A stretch of 64,000 nt of DNA, taken from contig NC_082611.1 in NCBI RefSeq assembly GCF_030936135.1, forward strand, positions 620,001 through 684,000, read 5' to 3'. This document shows, piece after piece, positions 59,302-64,000 of the stretch. The notes under the pieces are model-generated. The model did no database searches. It was not told the DNA's origin and saw nothing but the letters and a program-made list of their open reading frames with translations. Each line of letters starts with the position of its first letter. Positions within the stretch are counted from its first letter, which is position 1. The DNA is from Gavia stellata (Eukaryota; Chordata; Aves; Gaviiformes; Gaviidae). Made by a program: the position numbers and the translations under genes.

Positions 59302-62300
59302 CAGCCCTCAGCCCCGCAGGGCAGTGTCACAGCTGCACATGGAGCATGGCCACCGTCAACCCAGCGCCTCATCCGGGGCTGGTGCCGGGTGGGTTTCCCT
59401 CTTGGAAAGGTCTCCAAAGAAGAGTGCTCCAGGTCACCAGCTTTAATGAGTGCTCTGCACAATTAGTGCTCCTAGTGCCCCCATTGCCCTGGCCATGAAG
59501 CGCTGCCAGGGCTCTGCAACCATCACCGCTTTCATTCGGGGTTTGTTCCCCAGCGGAGGAGTCTTTGGTGTTTCATCGGCTGTCTTTCTGCTGTGCCAGG
59601 AGGGCTGCTGCTCTTACTGGCATCCTGGTTATTTCACTGCTCGCCCCTCGCTGCAGGCAGCGATTGCACCTGGTGCTGCAGAGGAAAATTGTTCTGGCAT
59701 TTGTGGGGCCGAGCACGTCTGTTAATGCTCCACTGGACTGGTGTAAAACTGCCTGGGAAGCGACTGCCGGAAACCTCCTCCTCCCAGGAAAGGTCCAAAA
59801 TGCCACTTACACCTTCAGGCACCAACTGCAGCCAGGCACACTGGGGCTGGCTGCACTGCCTGACTCCTTCCCTGCACATGCCCATGGAGAAAGGAACGTG
59901 CCGGGCACTGCACTGCCCCATCGCGCCTGGTCTGCAGAGCCCACTGCCCCTCGTGGGGCTGCCTGCCTGCCACGCACCCGGCACCCGCTGGAGAGCAGGC
60001 GGTGGCACAGCTGGAGCAATGCTCCTGGACCATCCCTGCGGGACTGAGCCCTGGGCTCCGCTGGGCTGGCTGGGCAGTGGCAGGGGAGCAGGGGAGACCG
60101 GCACTCCCGGGTTCCTCTGCTCGCACTCAGCGCTGCCAGCTTCCCTTCCCCTCACGCTGCCAGCTCCTGCGCAAACAGCCGTGCTGCTCTCCCTGTGCCG
60201 TTCTGCTGCAGGCTAAATTAATTATTTCTAATAAACCCATGTTTAAATTACAGAACCAGGCAGGGGCCAGCTGATTTGAAGGCTTTTCACTCCATTAGCC
60301 TTACTGCAGTCAGCTGTGGGCCAGGCAAAGCCCTCCAACTGTACCCCTGCGATCGGCTGAGATGGGGCCCCACAGCCCCCCTTCCTCTGCCAGTTGGGCT
60401 TTCACACCGGAGGATCTCGGCCACCTCTTTGGGCCTGGGGACAGCCCGAAGGGGCTCACTGCACACCCGATCACACGCCTCAGCTCTGGGAGACCAGGAG
60501 CAAACACCTTATCTGGTCAGTGCCAGTGATGGAGAAGATGTCCCAGGCAACAGTAAGATGGAGACGAGCTGGCAGCCCTCTGATCAGGGCTTGCAGCTCC
60601 TGTTATGGGGAAAGTGCAGTGATAATACACAGTAAGCAAAGAAAGTGAATTTATAGCCAGTGCTGTTTAATGAGCAGGTGTTTCCAACAGGCAGCCACAG
60701 TCAGCGGATTTGCAGAGGCAATGCTGCTTTGCAGAGGCAGATGCTGGGACAGGGGACACACCATGGGGCTGAAGCACCTGGGTAGGATTTACCTTACCCC
60801 ACCCCGCGGTGTCTCAGCTTTGTCGGCCTGAACCCAGGGAGGCGAAGCAGAAACATTTACAGGCAGCAGGTTCATTTCAGCATGTTGCAGTCAGTGCATT
60901 TAAGCTTGTCTGGCTCCCTCCACAACTTATCTGTACTCTTCCCAGATGGCTTTTATCTTTAAACTACTGTACAGCAATACAAAAAAGACAACGATAATTT
61001 AAGATCCTCTTTGACTGCAGGCTAATACCAATTCACTCTGTTTGCTGAAGGATAGTACTTTCCCTTCTTTATATAGCCTTTGTGATTTTTTCAGCATATG
61101 CAGATAATCTCATGCTCCTCATAAATGCAGCCATAAACTTTCCTCCCTCTGCCCCCTCGGAAGTGCATAAAACCTGTAGGATAACCAGCATCATCCCAGG
61201 AGGCCTCTCGGGGGGGGCAACAGCTAAAATGGGGCAGCAGCAGCAGCTGGGCAGGTCCTGGGGGGGAGCTCCCAGAAACTGGTTCCCATCACTCGCCCCC
61301 TTCACAACCCTGAGCAAGGGAAGGACAAGCACAAAGCATGGGGCCCTGAATTCCTGTACATTAAGGGTCCTCTCCACAACTGCAGCTGCCATCTGGGAAG
61401 GTCTCCATGGGCAATGCTCCTGGCTGGGCATGTGCTGGGGAGCATGGGACCGCCGGATGCAAAGGGCTGTCTGCCTTGAAATCAGCTCCTGCTCTTTCTA
61501 TCCCAGAGCCCGCCCGGTTCATACGGATGCTTCTCAGGGGCTGTCTGGAAGGAATTCCGGGTTACAGACCAGCCAGGAATGGTTCTCTTCTCCTGAAGAG
61601 ATTTTGAAACACCAAAAGCTCTTCCTGTATGGATGAAAGATCCATGTCTTGGAAAACATTATGATCTCTCAGTGAATTATTTGGGGTCTATAGAAATGCA
61701 GCCTTCCTGCATTTCAGCCCTATTAGTTTTGTCTTTTTTCACATGCTAGGTCTGAATTAATTAAGCCTTCAAATTCTGACTCATTTTCAAACCTGTTCAC
61801 TAGAGTAGCTGAAAGAAGGTGTTCTGTCAACAATGGAACTTTTCCCCCAAACGCTTTAAAAGCTGAGGGTTCATCAAAATCAACTTTAGTTTGCAAACTG
61901 TTTAGATTTTGACTTAGCAGCTTTTTTTTTTGTGGCAAAAAGAATGGTTAAGAAACGCTCCCAGGCATCACTGCTGCAGATTCTGGGAGAGCAAAGGGGG
62001 CTGGCACAGATCTCTGATCCTCAGCCAATTTCTTCAGCACCGGATTATAAGCATCCTTCTTCCTCTTGCTGGAGTGCAGACAAAAACTGCATGTTCTTAT
62101 AAAAGCCTCCAGCCATAAAGAAGACAAAATGGTGTAATGTTTAACAGAGCACAGTCTCCTGGCTATGGCTCTGTGTCCTTGGGGTTACGCATTGGCAGCT
62201 TGGGCCACTGCTGGCCCCCATCACTCTCAGATACCCCTGGCATGGAAGTACATCTCCAGCTGAGCAGTGGGAAGATGCCACCATGGGCATCTGGGTGCAT

Positions 62301-64000
62301 CGTCCCCAGACACCAAGTAGACCTTTCCATCTGAGCAAAATAATGAAAGCCCCTTCCCTGACAGCAGAAAACTCCTGTCTCCCCACTGGCTGCTCTTTCT
62401 CAATTCTTCATTGAGAGCAAGAATGAAAATGAGCACTTGCGTTTTCCCTTGGCCTCTGATGGTGAAACTCTCAGAAGTACCGACATCTCGCACTGCTGGG
62501 AAAGGGTGCTGATACACACAGGACCTGGGCTCCAGGGTGCTTGGTCTGTTTTGACAGTGAGACTTAAGGTTCTTTAGGTTCTCTTGCAAACATCATGCTT
62601 GACCGTCCCCATCCCAGGGATCACCCAGGATCTGTAGGTTCAGTGCTGCATGCACAGCTCCTTCAGCAAGCATTTACCAGTTTGCTCCCCTCCAAGAAGC
62701 AGCATCTAGTTTTTCCAGGAGTTGTCTTGCTCATTACAGGTGCCTCTGTCCTGCAGATGACAAATCACTCCCTGAATGTACGGGCTGCACAGCATGTCTC
62801 TGGTTGAGTTGAGATTTCACCCAGAACCACATCCCCAAGAGTTATTATCGGTTTCATTAGATTAATGATTGCAGAACCACCAGCAGCATAGCAGATGAGG
62901 CACTTACTTTTGCATTCGTGTACAGTAGCAACCAGTTGCATGGTTTTGCTTAAATCAGGACAAGAGACTGACTGGAGACTGACACGGTGAGGCGTGATTT
63001 CTTGCTGGCTTTAGCAGCAGGAGGACAGATTTATGATGCTTAAAAAATACAGACTGGACTGGGAAACGGACAGCAATCTTCTTGGTCTGTGCATAATGAC
63101 ACACAAAACTTTAACCCATTGCATACTATAAACTTCTTCCCAGTCTATTCTCAGATTAGACTGGTGGTAGAACCCCCCCCCAATACAATGGGGTGAAGAA
63201 AGCAAATTAGAAAACATCCTCTTGCTGCCTAGTCTGTCATCTGTGCTGCTAATAGTCATGAGTAGACCACATGGTGGGCATGCTGAGATAAAAGGAAGCT
63301 AAGAGATTGTTTGTACCGTTAATACATCTCATGATAAATGATGTGTAAAGTTTTACTGCAAGGTCTTAAGGAGGCTGTGAGCAGGGAACACCAGCTGAGG
63401 GAGCACCAATTTGGGGGAAGGACTGAAAGGCAAATCTGGGGAGGCTGGGGAAGGGCTGGGAGCAGCCTGAGCCCAGAGAAGAGAGGCAGGGAAGGTTTAT
63501 CCCATCTCCTCCAGGTCCGCGAGATACCCCAAAGCCAGATGCAAGGCACTGAGATGCCAGATCTGATGGGGGCCGGGTGAGGGAGGTTGGGCCATCACAT
63601 CCACACTGGGGTGGTGAAGTTGAAGACTCCTGTGATAGCTGAAACACTGAGGCAGCCAAGGCTAATCCTGGTAGCTAAATGCGCTTGTAGTGGGCTTTCT
63701 TGCTTTATATTTTTAAATTTTTTCCTATGCTATGACCCAGTGTTAAATGGACTAAAGTTATTTTTCATCCTGAAACCTTCTCTGAGATCTCTGGGCCCTC
63801 CTTCCCTCTGGGAGCACAGAATTCTTAAAGAGGTTGCACTCAGCAAGGTCACGGGGGGCTGTTCAGAGCGTCAGCTGCAGAGGTCCCTAGCACTGGGGCT
63901 GTGTCCACAGGAGGCACGGGCACTGGGCAGGGTGGGCTCCCCAGACCACTCGCACTGCGACTCCTGGAGCGCTGTCCTTTGGAAACCACTTAGCTTCTCC
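59302..64000. other. Intronic sequence to the right edge, nothing recognised
   Basis: GC-rich to about 60600, then mixed. AT-rich stretches at about 60950-61150 and 61640-61940 may be conserved elements. A purine-rich block at 63370-63510 faintly recalls CR1 wording but is not callable. Confidence 0.4.

Larger units (their letters stand above)
25366..64000 (-). other. HS3ST4: HS3ST4 intron 1 (partial, at least 38.6 kb)
   Basis: No open frame on either strand right of the acceptor encodes the expected first-exon product (a signal-anchor followed by LIIGVKKGGTR-like sequence). From established knowledge, HS3ST4 in vertebrates has two coding exons separated by a very long intron, so the rest of the window is intronic. 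A nested gene cannot be excluded, but none was recognised. Specific contents are listed separately. Confidence 0.8.

Noticed and set aside
61082..61130. Translated motif FSAYADNLMLLI resembling the YADD box of reverse transcriptases
   Set aside because: Only a few residues match and the second Asp is Asn. It lies 1.8 kb 3' of the LINE fragment, whereas the YADD box should be 5' of it. Likely coincidence.
63366..63520. Purine-rich block resembling CR1 internal wording
   Set aside because: Similarity is limited to short words (AGCCTGAG, AGAGAAGAG) with no alignable extent.
1..64000. tRNA, rRNA, CRISPR, bacterial or phage content
   Set aside because: None recognised. The sequence is typical vertebrate non-coding DNA.

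Overview
The window looks like bird nuclear DNA. GC-rich, CpG-bearing patches alternate with AT-rich islands, protein-coding sequence is very sparse, and one solo LTR has a sequence I recognise from memory as a type common in bird genomes. There is no operon structure, phage, plasmid or CRISPR content. Almost all open frames are chance frames in GC-rich DNA.

Only one protein-coding segment can be supported. It is the last coding exon of a heparan sulfate glucosamine 3-O-sulfotransferase on the minus strand (24729-25365), best matched to HS3ST4. It has a clean splice acceptor, branch point and polypyrimidine tract on its right side (about 25366-25396). On its left side there is a TAG stop followed by a probable 3' UTR with an AATAAA at 24208-24213. 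The 5' coding exon, which should hold the transmembrane anchor and the PAPS 5'-phosphosulfate loop, is absent. I therefore read everything from 25366 to the right edge as intron 1 of this gene (more than 38.6 kb), and everything left of about 24190 as sequence downstream of the gene.

Layout: 1-24190, downstream flank with AT-rich islands that look like conserved non-coding elements (for example 6670-7030 and 8260-8850), small minisatellites near 20.6-21.0 kb and the strongest CpG island of the window (21540-22280). 24190-25365, terminal exon. 25366-64000, intron with further AT-rich islands (25550-26130, 39930-40250, 44720-44880), CpG patches (26320-26560, 44630-45100, 48160-48310, 52550-52850), a perfect 40-bp tandem duplication (37246-37327), a probable ancient CR1-like remnant (30965-31062), a 620-bp solo LTR with a 5-bp target-site duplication (54349-54968), and an ancient LINE reverse-transcriptase fragment (59159-59301).

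I found no clearly new biological system. The best leads are an exon-like minus-strand segment inside the intron (47396-47530), with a strong acceptor, a 44-codon open frame and an AATAAA, and two palindromic homeodomain-type TAAT clusters that each abut a CpG patch (near 44.8 kb and 52.5 kb). Conservation, expression and repeat-library searches were not possible here, so calls of 'regulatory' or 'conserved' are inference from composition only.
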